Source of the DNA: Phenylobacterium aquaticum
Lineage (GTDB): Bacteria > Pseudomonadota > Alphaproteobacteria > Caulobacterales > Caulobacteraceae
Reading direction: 5' to 3'
DNA: 41,397 nucleotides
Assembly: GCF_947378715.1 (NCBI RefSeq)
Contig: NZ_CANCLE010000012.1
Coordinates: 1 to 41,397 of the forward strand
The notes below the pieces were generated by a model. The model did not search any database. It worked only from the letters and a program-made list of their open reading frames with translations, and was not told the DNA's origin. Shown one piece after another: positions 23,623-32,271 of this stretch. Position numbers and translations under genes: made by a program. Within the stretch, counting starts at the first letter, position 1, and every line of letters begins with the position of its first letter.

Positions 23623-25665
23623 TCAGGCCCCCGCGTGGGCGCTCGCTGCGGCGCGGACGCCGGTCTCCGCCAGGTCCCGCGAGGCGATGACCGCCAGTTC
23701 CGGCGCGTGGGCCGGGGCCGGCAGGCTGATCAGGTCGTCGTCGTGAGGGCCTGAGAAGCTCACCGTGATCGGGATGAAGCGCTGGCGCAGGGGGCGATGG
23801 CGGCGAACGGTCACCGGCGGCGCGCCGAGCTCTTCAGGGGTCAGCAGGAAGCCAGCCTGGCGCACGGCCTGGCCGGCGTCGCGGCGCGAGGTGAGCATGG
23901 CCAGGGCCGGCGCCAGCAGCAGCGGCGCGACGATCGGGGTGAAGAACAGGGCCAGGTCCGGTCGCGCCAGCAGGGCGGCGGCGAACACGGTCCCGGCGCG
24001 CAGCTCCCAGCGGTGGTCGCGGCAGGCCTCGGCCCAGGTCAGGCGGCTGGCGCAGCGCTGCTGGGTGGTCCAGCCGGCATCCTTGCCGCAGAGGATTTCC
24101 AGCACCATGCGGGTGTGGCTGACCATCATGATCGGCGCGTGGATGGTCGACATGGCGGTTTCCAGCGCCGCGCCCTTGACGATGCTGGCGCCGCCGCCAA
24201 AGGCCCGGCGCTCGTCGGGACGCAGCATGACCAGCAAGGCGCCAAGCAGCTTGGGACCGAACAGCAGTGTGGTGGTCAGGGCCATCATCCAGATCAGCGC
24301 CAGGTCGTCATGGCGCGGGATGGTGATGGTCCGCCAGCCGTGCAGGGTCGAGATTTCCTCGAGCTTGGGCTGGGTCTGGAACTGGATGATCAGGCCGGTC
24401 AGCAGGGACAGGAACCAGAGGGGCGAGGCGAGATAGGCCATGCAGCCCATGACCATCTGCACCCGGCTGACCCAGTGCAGGCCCGGCGAGAAGATCAGCT
24501 GCAGGTGCTGCAGATTGCCCTGGGCCCAGCGGCGATCACGGCTCATGAAATTCTGCAGGGAGGGCGGGGTCTCCTCGAAGCTGCCGCCCAGGGCGGCGGT
24601 CACATGGACGCCCCAGCCGGCGCGCCGCAGCAGCGAGGCCTCGACCACGTCATGGCTGAGGATGTGGCCGCCGAAGGGCTTCACCCCCGGCAGGATCGGC
24701 AGGCCGCAGGATTCGGCGAAGGCGCGGACGCGGATGATCGCGTTGTGGCCCCAGTAGCTGGACTCGGCCCCCGTCCACCAGGACAGGCCGGCCGCAGCGA
24801 CTCGGCCGTACATGCGCACGCCATACTGCTGGACGCGGGCATAGAGGGTCTCGCCGTGGATGATGGCCGGGGTGGTCTGGATCAGGCCGATGCCGGGCTT
24901 GCGCTCCATGGCGTCGACTAGGTGCAGGATGGTCTCGCCCGACATCATGGAGTCGGCGTCCAGGATCAGCATGTGGGCATAGGCGCCGCCATGGTTCTGG
25001 ACCCAGTCGGCGATGTTGCCGGCCTTGCGCTCGGTGTTCTTGTCGCGCCGGCGGTAATAGGCGCGGCTGCGCGCGGTCAGGCGGAAGGACTGGAACGCCT
25101 GCCACTCGTCCTCGGCGATCGGGGCCTTGGTCGTGTCTGACAACAGGAAGATGTCGAAGGCGCCCGAGGCGTCGAGCTCGGCCAGGGAATGGTCGATCCG
25201 CGCCAGGCGCGCGAAGGAGGCTTCGGCGTCCTCGTTGTAGAGCGGCATCAGGAGCGCAGTGCGCACCTTGGGCCGGCGCGCCACCGGGCGGAATTCCATC
25301 TCGTCGGCGCCGCCCTTGGTGAGCAGCAGTATGATCCCGGCCATGGCGCTGACGAACCAGCAGGAGATCGGGAAGATCAGGGCGGCGAACAGGCTGAGCG
25401 CCAGCACTTCAAGCCCCGTGAAGCCGTCTTCCGAATAGAGCCGGGCGGGCGTCATGAAGGCCAGGCCCGACAGCATCAGGGCGGCGGTGAAGAAGATGGT
25501 CCGGCGCAGGACGATATTGTCCGGCGAGGTCGAAGGCGTGGTCTCGGCGCCGGGGTCGGCGAAGGACTGGCGCGGCATGTCGAGGCCGGCCTGGGCGGGC
25601 ATCCAGCGACGCGCCTCGTCCCGAGGGACGGAATAGGCGTCGGCCTTCGCCGCGAGGTTGCTCAT
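23623..25665 (-). CDS. opgH: Glucans biosynthesis glucosyltransferase OpgH
   Basis: A 680-residue inner-membrane GT2 enzyme that polymerises UDP-glucose into the linear backbone of osmoregulated periplasmic glucans. Two N-terminal helices precede the catalytic domain: LLMPLYNED, KAGNIADWVQNHGG, the metal-binding LILDADSMM, HILSHDVVEASLLRRAGWGV and the RDRRWAQGNLQHLQL acceptor motif, followed by five to six helices. I place the start at the ATG at 25665 (MSNLAAK) because it forms an ATGA overlap with the opgG stop; ATGs at 25674 and 25686 would add three and seven residues. The longer upstream extension is rejected as it runs through opgG. Confidence 0.94.
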   Translation of the reverse strand: MSNLAAKADAYSVPRDEARRWMPAQAGLDMPRQSFADPGAETTPSTSPDNIVLRRTIFFTAALMLSGLAFMTPARLYSEDGFTGLEVLALSLFAALIFPISCWFVSAMAGIILLLTKGGADEMEFRPVARRPKVRTALLMPLYNEDAEASFARLARIDHSLAELDASGAFDIFLLSDTTKAPIAEDEWQAFQSFRLTARSRAYYRRRDKNTERKAGNIADWVQNHGGAYAHMLILDADSMMSGETILHLVDAMERKPGIGLIQTTPAIIHGETLYARVQQYGVRMYGRVAAAGLSWWTGAESSYWGHNAIIRVRAFAESCGLPILPGVKPFGGHILSHDVVEASLLRRAGWGVHVTAALGGSFEETPPSLQNFMSRDRRWAQGNLQHLQLIFSPGLHWVSRVQMVMGCMAYLASPLWFLSLLTGLIIQFQTQPKLEEISTLHGWRTITIPRHDDLALIWMMALTTTLLFGPKLLGALLVMLRPDERRAFGGGASIVKGAALETAMSTIHAPIMMVSHTRMVLEILCGKDAGWTTQQRCASRLTWAEACRDHRWELRAGTVFAAALLARPDLALFFTPIVAPLLLAPALAMLTSRRDAGQAVRQAGFLLTPEELGAPPVTVRRHRPLRQRFIPITVSFSGPHDDDLISLPAPAHAPELAVIASRDLAETGVRAAASAHAGA

Positions 25666-27140
25666 GCCGTCCATCGAAACCGCCATGTTTCTGAAAGATC
25701 GCCAACGTCGCCGGTGAGACGCAGTTGAAGCTCCGCCGGACCCGAGGGCGGCGGGGTGAATTGGAAGCTCGCCCGAACGGCGCCGGCCTTGGGCAGGGCG
25801 TCCAGGGTCACGGGAGACAACTGGCCCGCCGAGGTCTGGGCCGCAGCGGCCAGGCCGCCGGCCTGGGTGGGCAGGTCGGTGAAGTCGATGGTGAACAGCC
25901 GTCCGCCGGAGCCGGTGGCGGTGCGGCCTGCGCGCGCCAGGCCCGTCTCGACCGGCGGCGACCATCCCCAGTGCAGACGATAGCGCACCTGGACCGGACG
26001 CCCCGCGCTCCAGGCCTCTGCCGGACGCCAGAAGGCGGCGATATTGTCGGTGGTGTCGAGGGCGGTGGGGATTTCCACCAGGTGCACGGCGCCGCGACCC
26101 CAGTCGCCGAGCGGCTCGACCCACAGGCTGGGGCGGCGCTCATAATGGTCGCGGTTGTCGGAATAGTCGCCGAAGTCGCGGGCCCGCTGGACCAGGCCGA
26201 AGCCCCGGGGCGCCACATCCTCGAAGGTCGAGATCTGCAATTGGCGCGGATTGGTCAGGGGCCGCCAGATGCGCCGGCCTTCGCCGGTGAGAATCTCCAG
26301 CCCGTCGGAATCGTGCACCGCCTCGCGCGGGTCATCGACCCCGGCGCGGTCGGCGGCGCCGAACAGGAACATGCTCGACTGGGCGCCCAGGCCGCCCTCG
26401 GTGATGGTCCGGCGCGGATAGAGGGTCGCCTCGACATCGAAGACGGTGGCGTCGCCCGGCGTGATCACGAACCGGTAGGCGCCCGTCAGGCTGGGGCCGT
26501 CCAGCAGGGCGTGGACCACGGCGAAGCCGGAATGGGCGGCCGGCCGCTCGATCCAGAAGGCGCGGAACCCGGGGAATTCCTCGTCGCGGTTCCCGCAGCC
26601 GACGGCCACGCCGCGCGCCGACAGACCATAGCCCTGGTCGCGGCCCAGGCTGCGGAAATAGCTGGCGCCCTGGAACACCGCGATCTCGTCGAACTTGTGC
26701 GGATCATTGATCGGATTCTGCAGGCGGAAGCCCGAATAGCCGGCCACGGCGGCCAGGGCCGGGGCGAGGTCAGACGGGGCGTCGAACGCCTGGACGTCGA
26801 AGGCGATCGGGGTCGCCTGACCGTCCGCGACCTCATAGAGGCTGACCGGCGCGGGATAGATGTAGGCGCAGGGGAAGTATTCGCCGCGGAAGGCCAGGCC
26901 GGCGTCGGCCCATAACGCGCGCTCGCGGCGGAAGGCGATCCGGCGATAGGCGTCATAGTCGAGATTGCCCGAGGAGGCCGGCGTCGCAGCGGCATAGGGC
27001 GCACGCGACAGGGACTCGGCGAGGGTCTGAATCTGATCCGGATGGAAGGCCAGGCTGGCTGACGTGGCGGCGCGCGCCATCCCGGGCGCAACCATGCCCA
27101 CCGCCAAACCCGTCAGTGCGTCACGCCGCGAAATGGCCAA
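25662..27140 (-). CDS. opgG: Periplasmic glucan biosynthesis protein OpgG/OpgD
   Basis: A 492-residue exported protein. The N-terminus MAISRRDALTGLAVGMVAPG then MARAATS is a Tat signal (Arg-Arg-x5-hydrophobic), a feature of OpgD rather than the Sec-exported OpgG of E. coli; the two are close paralogues, so the symbol is approximate. Family motifs include LDYDAYRRIAFRRERALW, FRGEYFPCAYIYPAPVSLYE, GGSKI-free but OpgG-type SSYFRSLGRD equivalents (GASYFRSLGRDQGYGLSARG), and NRDHYERRPSLWVEPLGDWG. It shapes the glucan backbone made by OpgH in the periplasm. ATGA overlap with opgH, so both are translated together. Confidence 0.93.
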   Translation of the reverse strand: MAISRRDALTGLAVGMVAPGMARAATSASLAFHPDQIQTLAESLSRAPYAAATPASSGNLDYDAYRRIAFRRERALWADAGLAFRGEYFPCAYIYPAPVSLYEVADGQATPIAFDVQAFDAPSDLAPALAAVAGYSGFRLQNPINDPHKFDEIAVFQGASYFRSLGRDQGYGLSARGVAVGCGNRDEEFPGFRAFWIERPAAHSGFAVVHALLDGPSLTGAYRFVITPGDATVFDVEATLYPRRTITEGGLGAQSSMFLFGAADRAGVDDPREAVHDSDGLEILTGEGRRIWRPLTNPRQLQISTFEDVAPRGFGLVQRARDFGDYSDNRDHYERRPSLWVEPLGDWGRGAVHLVEIPTALDTTDNIAAFWRPAEAWSAGRPVQVRYRLHWGWSPPVETGLARAGRTATGSGGRLFTIDFTDLPTQAGGLAAAAQTSAGQLSPVTLDALPKAGAVRASFQFTPPPSGPAELQLRLTGDVGDLSETWRFRWTA

Positions 27141-27260
27141 GGTTTTCGAACGCCGGTTGTCTAGAAGGCGCCCGCCACGGGGTCCTGAGGTCGCTCACTT
27201 GCGCCCCCCAGCACACCGTCCACGCCCTGATCACGGATATGTTATGCTGCAATGCACCGG

Positions 27261-27293
27261 TCACAAGCAAGCCCCTTGATTATTCGCTTGTGA
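27261..27293. repeat. 8-bp inverted repeat in the opgG leader region
   Basis: TCACAAGC (27261-27268) and GCTTGTGA (27286-27293) are exact reverse complements separated by 17 bases, about 120-150 bp before opgG. It may be an operator for a dimeric regulator or a leader hairpin; nothing identifies the partner. Confidence 0.45.
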
Positions 27294-27366
27294 GCATACG
27301 TTTTTCGCCTGGGCGCCGATTTTTCAGCCGCCCGAACTTGCCGACGCTCGCCGTTTGGCTTTGGCT

Positions 27367-27380
27367 TTGATTGTCATCAC
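27367..27380. promoter_or_regulatory. Weak FixK/FNR-like box far upstream of opgG
   Basis: TTGATTGTCATCAC matches TTGAT-N4-ATCAA in 9 of 10 positions, the same degree as the hemN box, but it lies about 233 bp before opgG, so its function is uncertain. Confidence 0.35.
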
Positions 27381-27456
27381 GAAATTGAGAGGTCGGCCTC
27401 GACGGCGCGTCAGAACGGCGCCAGGGTGCGCGCCGCTCGACCCCAGAAAAAATCTG

Positions 27457-28140
27457 TCAAGTCACGGCCGCGACATCCGCCGCCTGGGCCAGGCTCATGA
27501 GGCGGCGTTCCAGCACATAGGCTGCGATCCCGGTCCAGCCGACCAGGACCAGGGCGAAAGCCCGCTCCCACCAGCCGACATTGCTCATATTCACCAGGTC
27601 CGGCAGGACGATGTGCTTGGTCAGGACGGTGAGCACCGCCATCACCCCGAAGACGATCGCCAGGAAGCGGCGCAGCCGGGCCATGTCCGGCAGCCGCGCC
27701 AGCCCCCAGATCAGCAGCAGGGGCGCGAGTTGGATGCCCAGGCCCAGATTGATCGCCAGGTGGCGGGGGTCCGGATAGTGGTAGTAGCTGGAGATGATCA
27801 TGCCGGCCCCGGCCAGGCCGAAGCTGGCGGTGGTCAGGCCGGATGCGATCCGCGATCCGCCGAGCGCCGCCATGGCCAGGCCAAAGCCGATCCCCGCCGC
27901 CATGGCCCCGGCGCCGGACACCGCCACGCCGAGATTGAAGATCCAGGGATGTGGCGCGGTCTGGTTGCCCAGATCGCTGAGATACTGGTGGGTGTTGTCG
28001 AAGCCCGGATAGGCGAGGATGGCGACCAGCACTGCGGCGAAGGCCAGTATGGGGGCGGCCATGCCGACCCGCAGCAGGATGCGGCGGCGGCGATAGAGCC
28101 GGGCCGTCGCCGTCTGGGCGGGGGTGGGCGGCGCGCTCAC
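27457..28140 (-). CDS. DUF998-family membrane protein
   Basis: A 227-residue integral membrane protein with about six helices. The first loop has YPGFDNTHQYLSDLGNQTAP, the DUF998 hallmark (P-G-F-x-x-x-x-x-Y-L-S-D-L-G), and the fourth helix is followed by SSYYHYPDPRHLAINLGLG. Function of the family is unknown. It starts inside the last codons of the OpgC-like gene (4-bp overlap), so the two are translated together. No signal suggests an enzyme active site apart from the conserved loop residues. Confidence 0.8.
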   Translation of the reverse strand: MSAPPTPAQTATARLYRRRRILLRVGMAAPILAFAAVLVAILAYPGFDNTHQYLSDLGNQTAPHPWIFNLGVAVSGAGAMAAGIGFGLAMAALGGSRIASGLTTASFGLAGAGMIISSYYHYPDPRHLAINLGLGIQLAPLLLIWGLARLPDMARLRRFLAIVFGVMAVLTVLTKHIVLPDLVNMSNVGWWERAFALVLVGWTGIAAYVLERRLMSLAQAADVAAVT

Positions 28141-29330
28141 GCGGCCTTGGCGGGCCGGGCCGCGGCGGCGGCCTCGACCGTCTGCGCCGCCTTGGCGGGC
28201 GCGCGGGGCAGGCGCTTCAGACCCCAGAGGGGCCGGATCGGGCCGATACGGCGGACCAGTTCATAGACCAGCAGGCTGCCGCCCAGGGTGGTGGTGGCCA
28301 GTAGAGGGGCTTCGACGTTCACGGGCAGGGCCAGGGGCGCCGCCAGATGGGCGGCGACCACCAATATGGTCTGGTGGGCGAGGTAGCAGGGGAAGACCGC
28401 GTCGGTCAGATAGCGCAGCAGCGGGCCGTCGGCGTTGCGGATATGGCGGCTGGCGAAGCCCAGCACCGCGCAGATTGTCGCCCATTGATCGAGGGCGAAC
28501 ATGCTGTTCTGCACCAGGCCGTCGAAGGCCATGCCGCCGGGATTGGCCTCCAGCGCGATCAACAGGGGCAGGGCCAGGGCGGCGGTGATCAAGGCCGGCC
28601 AGCGCAGGCGCTCGAAATCAGCCCAGGTCCGATCGCTGAGCGCCAGGGTGAAGCCCAGCAGGAACACCCCGAACGAGATGGCGTGATTGTACCAGTCGGT
28701 GGTCAGGTGATTGGACAGGCCATAGGTGGCGAACAGCGACTGGCGCGAGAAGGCCAGATAGGCGACCGGCAGGATCAGCAGGCGCGGGCCGCCCAGCACT
28801 ACCTCGAAGACCTTCTGGGCGAAGCGCAGTACGGCCGGGTGGACCAGCAGCAGGGCCGCCGCCAGGCTATAGACGCCGATATAGAGCACGAACCACAGAT
28901 GGTTCAGGGGAATGCCGTCGGCGAAGCCCTGGGGGCTGAACTCGGCCAGCCACCAGGCGAAGAAGTCCTGCCGCCAGCCGAACTTGTCCATGGCCTCGAT
29001 CCAGGACTGCGGCGGCACCAGCACCAGCACCCCGAACAGGAAGGGCGGGATCAGCCGGGCGGCGCGGGCGCGGATCACCTGCAGCGGGCTCAGGCGGCGG
29101 CTCATGAACCGCAGCGCCACGCCGGAAACCAGGAACAGCAGGGTCAGCCGCCAGGGATTGGTGATCAGGGCGCCGTAGCGCAGCCACTCAAAGCTGCGGG
29201 CGCTGTGCACGTGCCAGTCCCACGGCGCGTAGTACAGACCCACATGATAGAGGATGAGCAGGCCGAAGGCCGCGACACGGATCCAGTCGATGTCGGCGCG
29301 GCGGGTCATGTTCGGGACAGACTTGGACAC
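28137..29330 (-). CDS. Acyltransferase family 3 membrane protein, OpgC-like
   Basis: A 397-residue protein with about ten helices. The first helix DIDWIRVAAFGLLILYHVGL followed by YYAPWDWHVHSA resembles OpgC/MdoC (LDSIRAW...HI-L-Y-S-x-x-WHVNSA), then LLFLVSGVALRFM and NHLWFVLYIGVYSL as in that family. OpgC succinylates osmoregulated periplasmic glucans in the membrane. Lying next to opgGH (but separated by the DUF998 gene) supports substitution of those glucans, though general acyltransferase-3 activity on another envelope sugar is possible. The start is GTG at 29330, chosen for AGGAAAA before it; ATG at 29309 is an alternative. The C-terminal 25 residues are Ala/Lys-rich and probably cytoplasmic. 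Confidence 0.75.
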   Translation of the reverse strand: MSKSVPNMTRRADIDWIRVAAFGLLILYHVGLYYAPWDWHVHSARSFEWLRYGALITNPWRLTLLFLVSGVALRFMSRRLSPLQVIRARAARLIPPFLFGVLVLVPPQSWIEAMDKFGWRQDFFAWWLAEFSPQGFADGIPLNHLWFVLYIGVYSLAAALLLVHPAVLRFAQKVFEVVLGGPRLLILPVAYLAFSRQSLFATYGLSNHLTTDWYNHAISFGVFLLGFTLALSDRTWADFERLRWPALITAALALPLLIALEANPGGMAFDGLVQNSMFALDQWATICAVLGFASRHIRNADGPLLRYLTDAVFPCYLAHQTILVVAAHLAAPLALPVNVEAPLLATTTLGGSLLVYELVRRIGPIRPLWGLKRLPRAPAKAAQTVEAAAAARPAKAA

Positions 29331-29645
29331 GGTTTTTCCTATGCGTCGGAAAGCCGTCTGCTGTCCATGTTCGATGCGTTGCAGACTTGAAGCGTTTCGG
29401 TCGAGGTCGGCGCCGGAAAAGACGGCGCCCAGGCGCGGGCGCGTGCAAATCCCGGGCGCTCAAGCCGGGGCGGCCGCCCAGAGCGGCGCCCAAGCCCCCC
29501 ATCAGGTGACGCCAGAGCGGTCTGGGGGTTTTCTGTCCGCAGATGGGGTCCTGTCGGAGGTGACCTTGTCTCCCGCGACGGTCCTCCCTGGTCCCAGCGG
29601 CTTCGGCCCCGGCTCGAACAAATCGAGCCGGGGCCGATCGCGTTT
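29331..29645. other. 315-bp intergenic region upstream of the acyltransferase gene
   Basis: I find no gene on either strand with family-like content. The region holds the promoter of the OpgC-like/DUF998 pair on the minus strand and one strong hairpin near its right end (29604-29636). Confidence 0.5.
29604..29636 (-). terminator. Strong 13-bp stem-loop after the DUF2272 gene
   Basis: CGGCCCCGGCTCG (29604-29616) and CGAGCCGGGGCCG (29624-29636) pair perfectly around AACAAAT. It starts 10 bp past the stop of the DUF2272 gene. No T-run follows on the minus strand; on the plus strand TTTT occurs a few bases after the stem, so direction of termination is uncertain. Confidence 0.55.
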
Positions 29646-30953
29646 TCAGACCCCCTGGGGCGTTGGACTGGGCGGTGTCGGACTGGCAGGCGCCGGGGGC
29701 GGCGCGTTCGGGTCCGGGCTGGCCGGATCGCCGTCGTCGACGGGCGGCGCCGCGGCCGGCGCCGGAGCGGCGGCGGGTTCAGAGGCTGGCGGCTCGGGCG
29801 GGACGGGCGGCGGCGGCGTTAGCGTCGGTTCAGCAGGCGGCAGTGGCGCGGGCGGTGGGGGTTCGGGCGCCGGTGCGGGCGGCGTCGGGGCAGGTTCCGG
29901 GGACGCTGGAACGGGTGTCGGCGTCGGCGCGGGCGGGGCTGGAGCGGCGGGAACCGGGCCAGGCGCGGCGGGCGGGGCCGGGATGGGCGCCGGTTCCGGC
30001 GGCGGGGCGACCGGATCGGGGTCCGGCTTCAGGGCCAGGACGGCGATCCAGGCGATGGGCTTGCCGGTGGTGATCGGGCCCCCCGCCAGGGTGCGCTCAG
30101 TCTTGGTGACCGTGTCGCCGACATTGCCGCCGATCGAATGCACCACATGCTTGGGCGAACGGGCCACCTGGCTGACGATGTCGCAGTGGGATTCGTAGCC
30201 GAAGGCGCCCTTGGCCGCCTCGACCCCGGCCAGCACCTGGCCAAAGTTGCGGATCGGGCTGGAGTTGCGCGAATAGCAGATCACGTCCCCGACCCGGGGT
30301 TCGACCCAGCCGGGATCGCAGGGCAGATAGGCATAGGCCTTGCGGCCCAGGCCATAGGCGTCGATCGCCGCCTGGATATAGCCGGCGTGGGCGGGCGCCG
30401 GGCGGAACTGCTCGTTGGTCAGCCCCGCCTGTTTCATCACCGAGGAGACGAACACCGCCGACCAGGGCAAGGTCGAGGCGCTGGAGCGCTTGATCGCCCC
30501 GGCTATGGCCTTGGCGGTCGGGGCGCCGGCCCCGAACTTGGCGTTGGCCGCCTCAATGTTCTGGCGGGTGTTGGCCTGCAGGACCTCGGGGCCGGAGGGG
30601 CCCATCACCACGTCATAGGGGAAGGTCAGCACCCCATCGAAGCCGGTATAGGCCCAGAACTGATAGACCGCGTCCCAGGACAGCGAGCCCGACAGGCCGC
30701 CGTCTCCAGTCTTGTCGATCACCGTGTCGACCGCCGTCTCCTTGACCCGCCCATAGCCGAACTTGCCCCATTGGTCGGAGGCCACGCGGGCGATCTCCGC
30801 CGACACGGCGGCCGGGGGGCGGGCGCTGGCCGCCATGCAGGCGTCCTTCAGGGCGGCGCGGTCGATGTGATAGCTCGCCGCCTGGGCTTGGGCGGGGGGC
30901 AGCTGGGCGGCCGTGGCCAGGGCGGCGGCCAGCATGATGGCGGCGCGGGTCAT
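29646..30953 (-). CDS. Secreted DUF2272-domain protein with Pro/Ala-rich tail
   Basis: A 435-residue exported protein starting MTRAAIMLAAALATAAQLPP (signal peptide, cleavage near AQAQA). Residues about 40-300 match DUF2272: WGKFGYGRVKETAVD, then LPWSAVFVSSVMKQAGL, a PAHAGYIQAAIDAY segment, RVGDVICYSR, and HCDIVSQVARSPKHVVHSIG followed by GGNVGDTVTK. The layout recalls CHAP/NlpC-type amidases (W-C-A-x-F-V, D/G-V, then His), but the nucleophile position reads Ser (PWSAVFV), as I recall for the family. From residue about 305 to the end it is Pro/Ala repeats, probably spanning or binding the cell wall. The start overlaps the upstream gene (ATGA). Role unknown. Confidence 0.75.
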   Translation of the reverse strand: MTRAAIMLAAALATAAQLPPAQAQAASYHIDRAALKDACMAASARPPAAVSAEIARVASDQWGKFGYGRVKETAVDTVIDKTGDGGLSGSLSWDAVYQFWAYTGFDGVLTFPYDVVMGPSGPEVLQANTRQNIEAANAKFGAGAPTAKAIAGAIKRSSASTLPWSAVFVSSVMKQAGLTNEQFRPAPAHAGYIQAAIDAYGLGRKAYAYLPCDPGWVEPRVGDVICYSRNSSPIRNFGQVLAGVEAAKGAFGYESHCDIVSQVARSPKHVVHSIGGNVGDTVTKTERTLAGGPITTGKPIAWIAVLALKPDPDPVAPPPEPAPIPAPPAAPGPVPAAPAPPAPTPTPVPASPEPAPTPPAPAPEPPPPAPLPPAEPTLTPPPPVPPEPPASEPAAAPAPAAAPPVDDGDPASPDPNAPPPAPASPTPPSPTPQGV

Positions 30954-32200
30954 GGCCTTGCCCCCGCCATGGCGGCGCAGGCCGGCAGGAACACCACCGT
31001 GCAGGGCGGGGCATAGGGCTTTTCGGTCAGGCCGACATCCGAGGCCTTGAGCCGGCTGTTGCGGACCCAGGAGCTCGCCTCGACGGGATCGAGCCCCGCC
31101 TGACCGACGGCGTCGACCCAATAGACGGCGTCGCGGCCGATCTGAAAGCTGCGGGCGCCGGGCGAGCTGAACGGGGTCTGGTTGGCGATGATCCGCCGCG
31201 CCTGCCAGGTCTGCGGGCCCGCCGCCTTCACGAGCGGCAGGAGCTGGGCGGCCAGGGCGTCGCTGAGCGGCGGATAGTCCAGGGAGCGGTCGAGGAAGAA
31301 GGCGAAATCCGCTTCGGTCGGGACCAGGCCCGCCTGGGCATAGAGGGCGTAGTAGCGGCCCATGCGCCCGGCCAGATAGCCAGTCGGTCCCAGGAAATAG
31401 GCGTCGTAGCCGGCGCGGATCTCGGGATGGGCGGCCAGGCGGGCGAAGATCACCCGGAACTCCTCGCGGCGTTCAGGATCGTCGAACACTGGCTTGAGGA
31501 TCTTGGCCTGATGGGCGCACCAGTCGGGATCGGTCCGGTCCAGCAGTTGGTCGAGCACGGCGGCTTCGCCCTCGAAGTGCTCGCGCAGGATGGCGGCGGT
31601 GGCGGGCTGGGCGGCCAGGGCGGCCAGGGCCTTCTGCAGGGTGCAGCCATGGCCGGCCGTGGCCTTGAACGGCCCCCAGCTCAGAATCGAGTCCGGGTCG
31701 GCGCTGGTCCAGCCGGCGCCCCTGTCCCAGTCCCAGATCGTGCGGTCATAGTCCGGCGTCAGGGCGGCGGCGCCGAAGGCCAGCACCTTGGCGCGTTCCA
31801 GCGGACTCGGCGACGGCAGGTCCTTGACCAGCCTGCCCCAGAGCTTCTCCGGCAGGGCGTCCGGCGGGACCTTGCGGAACCACCACTTGTGGCAGTCGCG
31901 AAGGGCGGCGATCGCGGCGGCGCCGCTGCGGTCCAGGCGATTGGGTGACATGCGCAGGCCTGCGGCGGCGGCCGGATCGGCGTGTTTGCAATGGTCGAGT
32001 TCGTCGGCCAGCCCCAGGAACAGCGGCGCGAAGAACCCCCACTTGGAATCCGTCAGCCGCCAGGGATGGGACAGTCCCGCGCTGTCCGCATAGCCAGGCT
32101 GCCTGACGAGGATGGGTGGTGCGGCCGCCAGGGCCTCGCCGGCCGCAAACAGGGCCAAGGCCCAGACGAGGATCGCGGCGGCGGCGCTCTTCGCGCGCAT
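30950..32200 (-). CDS. Secreted protein of unknown function
   Basis: A 416-residue protein with a signal peptide (MRAKSAAAAILVWALALFAA, cleavage near GEALAAAP). I do not recognise a family with certainty. Conserved-looking parts are HPWRLTDSKWGFFAPLFLGL, RDCHKWWFRKVPPDALPEKL, the motif WDWDRGAGWTSADPDSILSW followed by GPFKATAGHGC, and LDQLLDRTDPDWCAHQAKIL. Five or more Cys residues could form periplasmic disulphides. The GAGW...SWGPFKATAGHGC stretch has the look of a helical lysozyme- or chitosanase-like core, but catalytic acids cannot be placed by eye. It is translated with the DUF2272 gene, so the two products may act together on the envelope. Confidence 0.6.
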   Translation of the reverse strand: MRAKSAAAAILVWALALFAAGEALAAAPPILVRQPGYADSAGLSHPWRLTDSKWGFFAPLFLGLADELDHCKHADPAAAAGLRMSPNRLDRSGAAAIAALRDCHKWWFRKVPPDALPEKLWGRLVKDLPSPSPLERAKVLAFGAAALTPDYDRTIWDWDRGAGWTSADPDSILSWGPFKATAGHGCTLQKALAALAAQPATAAILREHFEGEAAVLDQLLDRTDPDWCAHQAKILKPVFDDPERREEFRVIFARLAAHPEIRAGYDAYFLGPTGYLAGRMGRYYALYAQAGLVPTEADFAFFLDRSLDYPPLSDALAAQLLPLVKAAGPQTWQARRIIANQTPFSSPGARSFQIGRDAVYWVDAVGQAGLDPVEASSWVRNSRLKASDVGLTEKPYAPPCTVVFLPACAAMAGARP

Positions 32201-32271
32201 ATCGGCCTCCCCAAGCTTGGCGAACCGTCGCAGCCGCGTCGGCGCGCGTCAACCTTGGGGTGCGAGGCCCC

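Larger units (their letters stand above)
27141..27456. other. 316-bp intergenic region upstream of opgG
   Basis: No convincing gene. It is more AT-rich than its surroundings and must hold the opgGH promoter. It contains an 8-bp inverted repeat at 27261-27293 and a FixK-like site at 27367-27380, both listed separately. Confidence 0.6.

Noticed and set aside
25666..26124. N-terminal extension of opgH
   Set aside because: It lies over the 3' part of opgG in another frame; the ATGA overlap at 25662-25665 gives a natural start.
29646..30020. Tandem repeat or CRISPR-like array
   Set aside because: The repetitiveness comes from Pro/Ala codons of the DUF2272 protein tail; there are no regular repeat units with spacers.
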